Of a stretch of 64,000 bases of DNA, positions 25,397 through 34,484 are shown piece by piece. The stretch spans positions 1 to 64,000 of the forward strand of contig JAVBMJ010000011.1 in NCBI GenBank assembly GCA_031552535.1. The letters are read 5' to 3'. The DNA comes from JAVBMJ01 sp031552535 (GTDB taxonomy: Bacteria; Bacteroidota; Bacteroidia; Bacteroidales; Rikenellaceae). A program made the translations under genes and the position numbers. The notes under the pieces are model-generated. The model worked only from the letters and a program-made list of their open reading frames with translations, made no database searches and was not told where the DNA came from. How positions within the stretch are numbered: position 1 is the first letter of the stretch; the number at the start of each line of letters is the position of its first letter.

Positions 25397-27811
25397 ATGA
25401 AAGAGTATTTGGATAACCTTAACGGCCCCCAACGCGAGGCTGTGATCAATTTCGAGGGGCCATCGCTTATAGTCGCGGGGGCGGGGTCGGGAAAAACCAG
25501 GGTGTTGACCACCCGCATAGCATATATGCTCGATAGCGGCATCGAACCCGACAGGGTGTTGGCGCTGACTTTTACCAATAAGGCTGCCCGCGAAATGCGC
25601 GAACGCATAGCAACGATAGTGGGTGAACGCCGTAGCCGCAGGTTGTGGATGGGTACTTTCCACTCGATATTCTACCGGATATTGCGCGCCGAGGCTTCAC
25701 GGCTGGGTTTTCCTTCCGATTTTACTATCTACGACTCGGCCGACAGCCGTAACCTGATAAAAAACATCATAAAGGAACTCGACCTTAGCGACGAGACCTA
25801 TAAGCCCAAAGATATACAGGCCCGTATATCGATGGCTAAAAACAACCTGGTGACCGCGGCTTCGTATGAGGCCAATACGGCGCTGTTGACCGAGGACCGC
25901 GACCGCAAAAAGCCCCAGACGGTAGAAGTGTACAAGCGGTATGTGGCGCGATGTAAACAGAACGGGGCGATGGATTTCGACGATCTTCTGTTGTATATCA
26001 ATATACTGTTCCGGGATTTTCCAGATGCCCTGGACCGTTACCGCAACCAGTTTACCCATCTGCTGGTCGACGAGTACCAGGATACGAATTACGCCCAATA
26101 CCTGATAGTTAAACGGTTGGCTGAGGGCCGCGGGAATATATGCGTTGTGGGCGACGATTCGCAGAGCATCTATTCGTTCCGTGGAGCCAGGATTGAGAAT
26201 ATATTGCGCTTCCAGAAAGATTTTCCGGCGGCGCGCCTTTTCAAACTCGAACGCAACTACCGTTCCACGCAGACAATAGTCGATGCCGCCAACAGTGTAA
26301 TCGCCAAAAACAGCAACCGCATCAAGAAGACCTCTTTTTCGGAAGGACAGAAAGGCGATGGCATAAAGGTGTTGAAGGCTTACACCGATCAGGAGGAGGC
26401 ATCTATAGTTGCCGACCAGATGCGTTGCCTGTCACGGAGCGGTTCGCAATGGAGCGACATAGCCATACTTTACCGCACCAATGCCCAATCGCGCGTGCTG
26501 GAGGAGGCTTTGCGGCGCAGAGGGATACCATATAAGATATACGGCGGCATGTCGTTCTACCAGCGCAAAGAAATAAAGGACCTTATGGCATATATCCGCC
26601 TGGTGGTCAATCCACGCGACGACGAAGCCCTGCGTCGCATAATAAACTATCCCACGCGGGGAATAGGCGACACGACGCTTGAGAAAATAACCCGTGCGGC
26701 AGCTCAGCGCAGCATGTCGATATGGGAAACTATAGGGTCGATAGAACCCGCCGAGGCCGACCTGAAGGGAGCCGCGGCGAACAAACTGCGCGAATTCTCC
26801 TCGCTGATCACTTCGCTATCATTGTCGCGTGAACAGATGGGGCTTTATGAATTCGGTCTGGAGGTGGCCACCCGCAGCGGCATTATCGGCATATACAAAA
26901 TGGACCGCTTCTCACCCGAGGCGCAGAGTGCGCTGGATAATATCGAGGAGTTGTTGAATTCGATGAAGTCTTTCGCCGACGACTGGGTGCGCGAGAAACT
27001 GGAAACGGGTGAAGAGCCCTTGCCGCCGACAATATCCGAGTGGTTGCAGGACGTAGCTCTTTTGACCGACATGGACAACGAATCGGCGGAAGACCGCGAC
27101 AAAGTGACGCTGATGACGGTGCATAGCGCCAAAGGGTTGGAGTTTAAGAACGTGTTCGTGACGGGAATGGAGGAGAACCTTTTCCCGGGTGTGATGAGCG
27201 CTTCGTCGGCCGATGAGTTGGAGGAGGAGCGAAGGCTGTTCTATGTGGCTCTTACGCGAGCCATGGAACGGGTGTTTTTGTCGTTTTCGGAAACCCGCTT
27301 CAAGTGGGGCAGCATGGAGTTCTGCCGTCCGAGCCGTTTTTTGGGTGAGATCTCGGGCGAGTTCCTCGATGTGGACTTCGACCTGGGAAGCGGCGCCGAT
27401 GTCCCGTCGCGGGTTGTGGAGACCAAAGAGCGTTTTATGGGTGCCGGAGCCGGGCAGCGGAGTGAGCGGCAACCGGAGGGACAGGCGGGCCGCAGGACGG
27501 ATTATCCGCGCCGTGGCGACATACCTGGGCATTCAAAGCCCGTGTCACCGCAGCCGGTGGCAGATCCGCGCTTCAGGAGTCTCGGGACGAGGCCGCAGGC
27601 TTCGACTCAGGTTGCAGCCGGGGCGGAGGCACCGGTTGCGACAGGCGATATCGTGGTCGGGTCCCGGGTGCGGCATGCAAAATTCGGCGGCGGAACCATC
27701 GAGGCTATCGAGGCTTTCGGCGACGATCAAAAGTTTGTGATCTCCTTCGATGAACCGGTATACGGGAAGAAAACGATACTCAAGAAATTTGCAAAACTAA
27801 CAGTCATATAG
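25397..27811 (+). CDS. UvrD/PcrA-type DNA helicase
   Basis: About 804 residues from the preferred ATG. A frame upstream to 25307 adds 30 residues without family similarity. Superfamily 1A motifs are all present: the Q-motif LNGPQREAV, Walker A GAGSGKT, motif Ia TFTNKAAREM, motif II VDEYQDTNYAQ, motif III GDDSQSIYSFRGA, motif IV LERNYRST, motif V TVHSAKGLEF and motif VI VALTRAMERV. A C-terminal tail with VRHAKFGGGTIEAIE resembles the RNA-polymerase-binding tail of PcrA/UvrD. It is a 3'-5' helicase for repair and replication conflict resolution. Confidence 0.93.
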   Translation: MKEYLDNLNGPQREAVINFEGPSLIVAGAGSGKTRVLTTRIAYMLDSGIEPDRVLALTFTNKAAREMRERIATIVGERRSRRLWMGTFHSIFYRILRAEASRLGFPSDFTIYDSADSRNLIKNIIKELDLSDETYKPKDIQARISMAKNNLVTAASYEANTALLTEDRDRKKPQTVEVYKRYVARCKQNGAMDFDDLLLYINILFRDFPDALDRYRNQFTHLLVDEYQDTNYAQYLIVKRLAEGRGNICVVGDDSQSIYSFRGARIENILRFQKDFPAARLFKLERNYRSTQTIVDAANSVIAKNSNRIKKTSFSEGQKGDGIKVLKAYTDQEEASIVADQMRCLSRSGSQWSDIAILYRTNAQSRVLEEALRRRGIPYKIYGGMSFYQRKEIKDLMAYIRLVVNPRDDEALRRIINYPTRGIGDTTLEKITRAAAQRSMSIWETIGSIEPAEADLKGAAANKLREFSSLITSLSLSREQMGLYEFGLEVATRSGIIGIYKMDRFSPEAQSALDNIEELLNSMKSFADDWVREKLETGEEPLPPTISEWLQDVALLTDMDNESAEDRDKVTLMTVHSAKGLEFKNVFVTGMEENLFPGVMSASSADELEEERRLFYVALTRAMERVFLSFSETRFKWGSMEFCRPSRFLGEISGEFLDVDFDLGSGADVPSRVVETKERFMGAGAGQRSERQPEGQAGRRTDYPRRGDIPGHSKPVSPQPVADPRFRSLGTRPQASTQVAAGAEAPVATGDIVVGSRVRHAKFGGGTIEAIEAFGDDQKFVISFDEPVYGKKTILKKFAKLTVI

Positions 27812-27845
27812 AGCCTGTCTGCCGCTTTCTGCGGTGAGGCAGGCT
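27812..27845 (+). terminator. Weak hairpin after the helicase gene
   Basis: AGCCTGTCTGCCGC pairs with GCGGTGAGGCAGGCT with a small internal mismatch. No T-run follows, so efficiency is doubtful. Confidence 0.45.
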
Positions 27846-27953
27846 GTGCGATGCCCAGACATATCAAGACGCTGGCGGACAGATTTTAAACCGTGCCGTC
27901 CGTGTGGAGGAGAGTCCTGCGGCGCCGGCGCAATATGATAAACTACTTGTATT

Positions 27954-28715
27954 ATGAATTTTCTGGCAGTTATTCCGGCGCGTTACGCTTCGACGCGCTT
28001 CCCAGGTAAACCACTCGTGCGGATCGCAGGTAAGAGCATGATACATAGGGTTTACGAGCGTACTGCGGCGCATTACGAACACCTTTGTGTGGCTACCGAC
28101 GATGATCGTATCCGCGAGGCGGTGGAGGCGTTCGGGGGCAGGGCGGTGATGACTTCGCCGTTGCATCAAAGCGGGACCGACCGTGCGGCGGAGGCATTGG
28201 ATATCTACTCGGCCGACAGCGGTATTGTTTTCGATGTGGTGGTGAACGTACAGGGTGACGAGCCTTTTGTCAGCACGGAACACCTCACTAAAATCCGTGC
28301 CCTTTTCGATGATCCCTCGACGGAGATAGGGACGTTGGTCAAAAAATTTTCACCGTCGGAGGATATTTTCAATCCCAACACTCCGAAGGTGGTGCTTTCG
28401 TCGCGTGGCGAGGCACTTTATTTCAGCCGGTCGGTGGTCCCGTTCCTACGTGGAGTGGAACAGCGACAGTGGCAACAGGCACACGTATATTATAAACACA
28501 TAGGACTCTACGCCTACCGTTCAGAAATCCTTCGCGAGGTCACCGCTCTCGGCAGGGGGAAGTTGGAGAAGGCCGAATCACTGGAACAGTTGCGCTGGCT
28601 GGAAAACGGATACAGGATACGTGTCGCCGAAACGGTTTCCGAAACTATTGCCATCGACACTCCCGAAGACCTCGAACGCCTGCTGGCCTCGATGCCTGCG
28701 GAAAGGTTTTTGTAA
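27954..28715 (+). CDS. kdsB: CMP-Kdo synthetase
   Basis: The 253-residue nucleotidyltransferase begins FLAVIPARYASTRFPGKPL, the CTP-binding signature. It has ATDDDRI, NVQGDEPF and, near the C-terminus, KHIGLYAYR followed by EQLRWLENG. It activates Kdo with CTP for transfer to lipid A by KdtA, whose gene is 4 kb upstream. Length is typical. No operon partner is evident. Confidence 0.96.
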   Translation: MNFLAVIPARYASTRFPGKPLVRIAGKSMIHRVYERTAAHYEHLCVATDDDRIREAVEAFGGRAVMTSPLHQSGTDRAAEALDIYSADSGIVFDVVVNVQGDEPFVSTEHLTKIRALFDDPSTEIGTLVKKFSPSEDIFNPNTPKVVLSSRGEALYFSRSVVPFLRGVEQRQWQQAHVYYKHIGLYAYRSEILREVTALGRGKLEKAESLEQLRWLENGYRIRVAETVSETIAIDTPEDLERLLASMPAERFL

Positions 28716-28763
28716 AACCGGCACGTCTGGAGGATTTATATGAAGTCTGCAAGCAAAACACAA

Positions 28764-28787
28764 AAGGCATCCCCGAGAGGATGCCTT
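28764..28787. terminator. Terminator between kdsB and the cold-shock gene
   Basis: AAGGCATCC pairs with GGATGCCTT around CCGAGA. On the reverse strand TTGTGTTTT follows, fitting a terminator for the cold-shock gene. It may also serve kdsB, as the genes converge. Confidence 0.75.
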
Positions 28788-28815
28788 ACTGTTTGAATAG
28801 AAACAATCTTATTGT

Positions 28816-29016
28816 TTATCCTATTACATTCACATTAACAGCTTGTTCGCCTTTTTTGCCTTCGCCTACTTCGAACTCAACTTTCTGACCTTCCTCCAAA
28901 CCGCGGAAGCCTTCCTTGTTAATGCCGGTGTAGTGAACAAAAATGTCGCTACCTGTTTCGGTTGTGATAAAGCCATAACCTTTGGCAGAATCGAACCACT
29001 TTACTGAACCTTTCAT
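28816..29016 (-). CDS. Cold-shock domain protein
   Basis: The 66-residue protein is one cold-shock domain, starting MKGSVKWFDSAKGYGFIT. RNP1 (KGYGFI) and RNP2 (DIFVHYT) are intact. It binds single-stranded nucleic acid and acts as an RNA chaperone. The leader of at least 40 nt is A/T-rich, as in other cold-shock genes, but no structured thermosensor was recognised. Confidence 0.96.
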   Translation of the reverse strand: MKGSVKWFDSAKGYGFITTETGSDIFVHYTGINKEGFRGLEEGQKVEFEVGEGKKGEQAVNVNVIG

Positions 29017-29133
29017 AAAAAAATGTTATTAAAATTTAACACGGCAAAGTAAAGCAAAAACTTTTGTAAAACAATGAGAAATGGAAAAAAATTTCTACTT
29101 TTACCTCAGAATTTAAAAAGCCCTCCGAAAGCG

Positions 29134-29925
29134 ATGAAGTTTTTCTACATAACCAACAGTTTATGTACAGAGTGCGGCCGTTGTGAGGAGACATGTCCCA
29201 CATCGGCCATATTCAGATCGGGTGACGGCAGGCGGATCAGTTACGACAAGTGTACCTCGTGCGGTAACTGCATGAAAAGCTGCGACTCGGCGGCAGTGAC
29301 CATCGAAACACTGGAAAGCGTGCTGCAAGACATGGAACGGGTCGAGGTTTACAAAGAACGTATACAACGTCTTGAAAATGAACTTTCGTCGACTAAAGAT
29401 GATCTATCTTCGGCAATGTCCATGTTCAGGGACACATTGCTCAATTTGCCGTTGGCGGCTCTTGTGTGCGACAGGTTTGAAAATATCGTGTTTGCCAACA
29501 GGGAGATGAGCGAGATTCTCGACCTGGATCCTGTAATACTCTCCCAGGCGGCGGAAAATCTGTCGGGAGAGAGCCTGGAGAGCGTAGTGCCGGAAGAGGT
29601 GCTGCGTGCATTGAGGCTTTCGACACCCGAAATATCGGGATTGTTTAATGTATTCGAGATAGGAGGCCGCAAAATATTGTTGTCGGCATCGCGTTTTACA
29701 GGAGGCGGAATGGTGGTGTTTCTGAGAGATGTAGACAATCCCGGAGTTGTTGGCGAAGAGATAATACGGAGGTTGCAGGAGACGATAGACCGCAAAATGT
29801 CGATGGTTCAGCAGATAGGTTTTCTGTTGGGCGAGGAGGTATCGGTTTTTGTCAACAACCTCAATTCGGTTATAGGGATCATAGAATCTACGTCGGGAGG
29901 GAAGGACATAAAAGTGTCAGAATGA
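29134..29925 (+). CDS. [4Fe-4S] ferredoxin / PAS sensor protein
   Basis: About 263 residues from the ATG at 29134. A frame from 29074 adds 20 residues without similarity. Two CxxCxxCxxxC clusters lie at Cys11/14/17/21 and Cys40/43/46/50. A coiled-coil linker (residues 65-95) follows, then a PAS domain (LPLAALVCDRFENIVFANREMSEIL to VFLRDVD). The end, MVQQIGFLLGEEVSVFVNNLNSVI, resembles tails of proteins encoded beside [FeFe]-hydrogenases with SpoIIE phosphatases. No H-cluster domain is present. It overlaps the M64 gene by 4 bp, and a SpoIIE phosphatase gene follows that. Confidence 0.85.
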   Translation: MKFFYITNSLCTECGRCEETCPTSAIFRSGDGRRISYDKCTSCGNCMKSCDSAAVTIETLESVLQDMERVEVYKERIQRLENELSSTKDDLSSAMSMFRDTLLNLPLAALVCDRFENIVFANREMSEILDLDPVILSQAAENLSGESLESVVPEEVLRALRLSTPEISGLFNVFEIGGRKILLSASRFTGGGMVVFLRDVDNPGVVGEEIIRRLQETIDRKMSMVQQIGFLLGEEVSVFVNNLNSVIGIIESTSGGKDIKVSE

Positions 29926-31538
29926 AAAACAAACATATAGTACATATCATGAGAAAATTGATCTATCTGGTATTGGTGGTGTTGCTGGCCGGGTGCGGCT
30001 CAAAGGAAGAAAATCATTCGTTGGAACTTACCTTGCCTTCGCTCTCTTTTGGTAATAAAGCCGAATCGGGTACGGCCAACATTACCGCCAGTGACAGTTG
30101 GACGGCCTCGATCTCTCCGGCATCGGCGTCGTCATGGCTCCAAATCGACAAAACGTCGGGAGGTGTCGGAAGCACTACTGTAAAATTCTCGGTCGTAGCC
30201 AACCCGGGAGAGGCACGCAGTGCCACGGTAGAGATCGAAATGGCCTCAATCAAAAAAACGGTAAACGTCACCCAGGCGAGTGTCGACAAGATAACGCTCA
30301 CCCCGGCGCAAAAAACCTATACCATAGGTGCTGCCGGAGAGGTGCTGACCATCACTGCCGAGTGCGCGTCGATGATCGAAGTGCTGTGTCCGTCGTGGAT
30401 AAGCCACACGCTGACCAAATCGCAGGATAAATATACAATAATACTGACTGTGGGATTGAATTCCGGGGCTGCCCGTAACGGGACCGTATCGCTTCAGGGG
30501 ATCAACGGCAGCCTTGCGTCGGAGTCGATCACGGTGAATCAGGCGGTTTACGATCCGGGGGCGTTTTACAGCGACGGGGAGATCGTGACCCTGGCGTCGG
30601 CTACCATAGGCAATGGAGTCGACCTGGTGTTCATGGGTGAAGGGTTTACATTGCAGGATATGGCCCGCGGCGGCAACTCGAAGTATGAAAAATCTGTAAA
30701 ACAGGCGGTGGAACATTATTTCGCTGTTGAACCTTACAAGTCATACCGGTCGCATTTCAATATATACATGATCGCAGCCGTGTCGAACCAGAGCGGCATT
30801 ACAAACGAACCTTGGGGGACGACTTACGATACGAAATTCAGCGTCCGTTATACCGAGAATCAGGGCACGGGTATAACGTGCAATACCACACTGTGCGAAA
30901 CATGGGCTAAAACGATCCCCAACATCGATCCCAGCAAGGACCTGAGCATTATTCTGGTCCTTAACAGCACCAAGTATGCCGGCACATGCTGGATGCGTGC
31001 CGACGGCCTTTCCATTGCCATGTGCCCGATGAGTAGGGAGACATACCCGTGGGATTTCAGGGGTGTTGTCCAACACGAGGCGGGAGGTCACGGGTTCGGG
31101 CGTTTTGCCGATGAATATATAAACTACCAGGGTACCGCTATTCCTTCGGCCGACGCCACTTCCCAGAAAAATTCACAAACTGCATATGGATGGCAGCGCA
31201 ACATAGACTTCACGAGCGATATCACGAAGACCTGGTGGAAAGATTTTGCAGGACTTGCGAAATACCCCGCGGTGGGTACATTCGAAGGTGCGGGATACTA
31301 TTCATATGGTGTGTGGCGCGCCGAGAACACGAATTGCATGATAAATAACATACCGTATTACAACGCGCATTGCCGTTATCTTATCACGCAGCGCATCATG
31401 ACGATAGCAGGCAGGGCATTCACGTTTGCCGACTTCGTAGCTACGGATAATGTCGCGGTTCTCGCATCGGTCCAAACCAAGGTGCCCGAGAAGATCATGC
31501 CGCCATTGGCTCCGCCTATCATGGTAACTAAGTGGTAA
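29922..31538 (+). CDS. M64-family metallopeptidase lipoprotein with BACON domains
   Basis: The 538-residue protein may start at 29922, overlapping the previous stop, or at Met10 (29949), which gives a compact lipoprotein signal with lipobox LLAGC. Two BACON-like beta domains occupy about residues 35-200. The catalytic region contains HEAGGHGFGRFADEY (residues 385-399), the HExxHxxGxxxDEY signature of the IgA-peptidase-like M64 family. BACON domains are thought to bind glycans or mucin. It should act at the cell surface. Its place between two signalling genes is odd. Confidence 0.92.
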   Translation: MKNKHIVHIMRKLIYLVLVVLLAGCGSKEENHSLELTLPSLSFGNKAESGTANITASDSWTASISPASASSWLQIDKTSGGVGSTTVKFSVVANPGEARSATVEIEMASIKKTVNVTQASVDKITLTPAQKTYTIGAAGEVLTITAECASMIEVLCPSWISHTLTKSQDKYTIILTVGLNSGAARNGTVSLQGINGSLASESITVNQAVYDPGAFYSDGEIVTLASATIGNGVDLVFMGEGFTLQDMARGGNSKYEKSVKQAVEHYFAVEPYKSYRSHFNIYMIAAVSNQSGITNEPWGTTYDTKFSVRYTENQGTGITCNTTLCETWAKTIPNIDPSKDLSIILVLNSTKYAGTCWMRADGLSIAMCPMSRETYPWDFRGVVQHEAGGHGFGRFADEYINYQGTAIPSADATSQKNSQTAYGWQRNIDFTSDITKTWWKDFAGLAKYPAVGTFEGAGYYSYGVWRAENTNCMINNIPYYNAHCRYLITQRIMTIAGRAFTFADFVATDNVAVLASVQTKVPEKIMPPLAPPIMVTKW

Positions 31539-31559
31539 CGTGACAAACAGTGGGATACG

Positions 31560-32741
31560 ATGCAGCCTGTCCGGTTTTTTCTTGAAGCGGCGTGCAAGCA
31601 GCTCAACTGCGCGGGTGAAAGGATATGCGGCGACAATTTCATCATACGCCGCAGTTGCGACTCCCGCCGTACGATAGTGGTGCTTTCCGACGGCATGGGG
31701 CACGGGGTGAAAGCGAGCATACTGTCGACATTGACCTCGTCGATGATGTTAAACTTCACCTCTTCGCGTGAAGATCTGGTAAGGATGGCAGGGATGGTTA
31801 TAAAGACCCTGCCGATATGCAGCGTCCGCAAGATCGGCTATTCTACCTTTACGATAGTCGACTTCGACAATGTTACCGGGCGTGTGCTTATTGCCGAACA
31901 CGACAATCCCCGGGTGATGCTGTTGCGTGGCGGAGCGTTGTCCGACGCGCAGTGGCAGGTGACAACGATTCCCCGCGACGGTGGCATGTCGTTGAGTGTG
32001 CGCAATACCGAGATATTGCTGGACGATGGCGACAGGTTGGTCTTTTGTACCGATGGCGTAACTCAGAGCGGTCAACAGTCGCGTTCTTACCGTTTCGGGT
32101 GGGGTGAAGCAAATCTGCGGGCATTTGTCGAATACCTGGTCTCTTTCAACGGCGATATATCGTCGGGAGACCTTGCCATGCAGATTATCTCCAAGGCGTG
32201 CCGTAACGATGTCTCGAAGCCGGCCGACGATATGAGTTGTGTGGCATTGAAGGTGCGAAGTCTCAGACGGTTACTGCTTGTTTCGTGTCCGCCATCTTCC
32301 AGGTTCGCTTTACCGGAAATGATCAGGCGTATCGAGGAGGCCGACGGCCGGCGGGTGGTATGCGGTTATCCGGTGACGGAGATCATCGCCAGGGAGATGG
32401 GATTGACTATTATCCGGGGCGAAGTATCGGTCGACCCGGCTCTTCCTCCCGCGTGGGGTATGGCCCCGTTCGACCTTGTAACCGAAGGTATAGTGACACT
32501 GACCAGGGTTCTGGACATGTTGGAACGGCATGAGGAGACGGACAACTCAGGCGCGGCTTTGGACCTCTACCGTATGCTGATATACAGCGATGAAATAGAA
32601 TTCGTTATAGGTATGCGCCGTAATACAGACACCGACGGTTTGTTGCCAGACGAATTAGAGTTACGGCGCGATGTGTTGCGCCGCATCGCTTCGACCCTCG
32701 AACGTAAATACAATAAGCAGGTCTCGGCGAGTTATCTTTAG
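31560..32741 (+). CDS. SpoIIE-family PP2C-type serine phosphatase
   Basis: The 393-residue protein has a PP2C/SpoIIE catalytic half at residues 1-235 with SDGMGHG (Asp44), LVFCTDGV and DDMSCVAL, all metal-binding motifs. The remaining 150 residues contain RLLLVSCPPSSRFALPEM and do not match a family I recognise. Phosphatases of this kind commonly accompany PAS/[4Fe-4S] proteins in [FeFe]-hydrogenase loci of anaerobes. Here the sensor gene lies upstream, separated by the M64 gene. The substrate, perhaps an anti-sigma antagonist-like protein, is not in the window. Confidence 0.88.
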   Translation: MQPVRFFLEAACKQLNCAGERICGDNFIIRRSCDSRRTIVVLSDGMGHGVKASILSTLTSSMMLNFTSSREDLVRMAGMVIKTLPICSVRKIGYSTFTIVDFDNVTGRVLIAEHDNPRVMLLRGGALSDAQWQVTTIPRDGGMSLSVRNTEILLDDGDRLVFCTDGVTQSGQQSRSYRFGWGEANLRAFVEYLVSFNGDISSGDLAMQIISKACRNDVSKPADDMSCVALKVRSLRRLLLVSCPPSSRFALPEMIRRIEEADGRRVVCGYPVTEIIAREMGLTIIRGEVSVDPALPPAWGMAPFDLVTEGIVTLTRVLDMLERHEETDNSGAALDLYRMLIYSDEIEFVIGMRRNTDTDGLLPDELELRRDVLRRIASTLERKYNKQVSASYL

Positions 32742-32785
32742 CACCCATGGTTCTTTATCCGGGAACACCGGCAAAGGAATATGAT

Positions 32786-33787
32786 TCATCTGCTTCCGTA
32801 AAAATTGGAGTATTTCTTAAAATTCCTCAACACTTCCTCCACCTGCGTAATTCTCGCCGGCAAATCTCCGGTCAGGGTAATATAAGGGATTTTCCGTTCA
32901 TTCAAATCCGCAATTACCTGTTTATGGAATACCGTTCGTTTCTGCTCCCCGCTCCTGTCCCAGGTATCGTCATATGGTATGTCGTCGTCGCAAAGAAAAA
33001 ACAGGTCGTAGCGTTGGGCGTTCTCAAGGGCTAACTGTGTCAATCGTGCAGGGGCTTTCCCGTGGTAGTCCAGTGCATACATATAGGTGGTAATCGCGTT
33101 GGTATCGACAAAAAGATATTTATCAGCCTCAAGGACCGTCTTGTCTTCCAGCTCTATATGCCCGATTGCGATCTCATCGAACGCATTAAGGCTAACCCGC
33201 CTATCTACCTGATGCGTATTCCAATATTCACGTCCATATTCGCCGGCAAAGGTCGTATTGAATTTTTTTGCCAATGCTTCGGCAAGTGTGGATTTGCCTG
33301 TGGACATCGCTCCCAGAAAAACCACTTTGGTAATTAAATCACGATAAACGACATCGCTGATATACCGGCGGTAACGGAACGGATTCTCCCTTATACGGGT
33401 GCCCGAAACGGGAAATGCCAGGCGGTCGCTGTCGATCCTCCTGTCAATGGCATTAAGCGCTTTGCTCATGTGGCGGCCATAATATTCACTGGAGTAAAAA
33501 TGGGTTACCGTTTTCCCGTTCAGCAATCCCAGAACATAATTTTCCTCTTTAATCTCATACTCCCGTTCATGCGAATACCCTTCAGGTCCATCCCAGGCCT
33601 CAATTACAGTTACATCAGGATATAATTGCCTGATCCATCGCGCACGAATTTGCAGCGGTACTCCGATAATATCTGTGTCATATATAATTACAATCAACTC
33701 ATCGGTCTCTTTCTTCGCTGTCTCAATCAGGTATTGATGTCCCGCGTGTAGTGGGGCAAATTTACCCAAAGTCAATCCGGTTTTCAT
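32786..33787 (-). CDS. nadR: NadR-like NMN adenylyltransferase / ribosylnicotinamide kinase
   Basis: The preferred ATG at 33787 overlaps the pnuC stop as ATGA; a longer frame to 33820 adds 11 residues. The 333-residue protein has an N-terminal nucleotidyltransferase domain (GLTLGKFAPLHAGHQYLI with the HxGH motif) and a C-terminal P-loop kinase (FLGAMSTGKSTLAEALAKKF). There is no helix-turn-helix, so unlike enterobacterial NadR it is an enzyme only. With PnuC it salvages nicotinamide riboside to NAD. Confidence 0.92.
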   Translation of the reverse strand: MKTGLTLGKFAPLHAGHQYLIETAKKETDELIVIIYDTDIIGVPLQIRARWIRQLYPDVTVIEAWDGPEGYSHEREYEIKEENYVLGLLNGKTVTHFYSSEYYGRHMSKALNAIDRRIDSDRLAFPVSGTRIRENPFRYRRYISDVVYRDLITKVVFLGAMSTGKSTLAEALAKKFNTTFAGEYGREYWNTHQVDRRVSLNAFDEIAIGHIELEDKTVLEADKYLFVDTNAITTYMYALDYHGKAPARLTQLALENAQRYDLFFLCDDDIPYDDTWDRSGEQKRTVFHKQVIADLNERKIPYITLTGDLPARITQVEEVLRNFKKYSNFYGSR

Positions 33788-34458
33788 TTCGCTGTTTTTA
33801 TAGATGCCCCGGCATTCCATATCCAGTAACCATAAATAGAATTAACCAGGTATGCGCTCCACATAACAATCATGATCATCCCTTCGGGACTCCCGTTATT
33901 AAACCGTATTACCCACATGATCACTGTAAAAACATTTAACACAAAATACAATACCCATTGCTCCCTGTAGCGCAGCACCATCAACAAGGTCGCCGCGACA
34001 GATAAAATATTAGTAGTCGCATCGATATACGGCGTATTTTGTCCCCTGATCAACGACAACAGATACCCTAAACCCACGATTCCGGCAACGCATCCGGCCA
34101 TAATAAGCGAGTTCGTTACGGCATCTAGTTTTTTCATATCTACAACCTGGCCCGTAAGATGTTTCCTCCACATGATATAGCCGATGACATTCATGGGTAC
34201 AAAAAAGAACAAATTGAGACCCATTTCGCCGAACAGTCCGTTCGTGTAAGACAAGTAGGCATATGCCGACGTATTATATAGCCCGAAAATATATGTCCAT
34301 ATATTCCCCTTGGCTGCCAGTACGACACATAAAACACCAGTTAAAAATACACTGAAGTTGAATGCAGACTCCTTCGATACGGTTGAGACAGCTATTGCTA
34401 TCAGCGAAAATGAGATCAGCCAGATTATTTCGTATAATTTCCAGTTTTTCATTTTCAC
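33784..34458 (-). CDS. pnuC: PnuC nicotinamide riboside transporter
   Basis: The 224-residue membrane protein has about seven hydrophobic segments. NIWTYIFGLYNTSAYAYLSY and the C-terminal QWVLYFVLNVFTVIMW followed by WSAYLVNSIYGYWIW carry the tryptophan and asparagine residues that line the PnuC substrate channel. It facilitates uptake of nicotinamide riboside, which is trapped by phosphorylation by NadR, encoded in the overlapping downstream gene. It starts 26 bp after recR and so may share the batD-batE-recR transcript. Confidence 0.93.
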   Translation of the reverse strand: MKMKNWKLYEIIWLISFSLIAIAVSTVSKESAFNFSVFLTGVLCVVLAAKGNIWTYIFGLYNTSAYAYLSYTNGLFGEMGLNLFFFVPMNVIGYIMWRKHLTGQVVDMKKLDAVTNSLIMAGCVAGIVGLGYLLSLIRGQNTPYIDATTNILSVAATLLMVLRYREQWVLYFVLNVFTVIMWVIRFNNGSPEGMIMIVMWSAYLVNSIYGYWIWNAGASIKTAK

Positions 34459-34484
34459 AATATTTCCTACACCTATCCAGCCGG

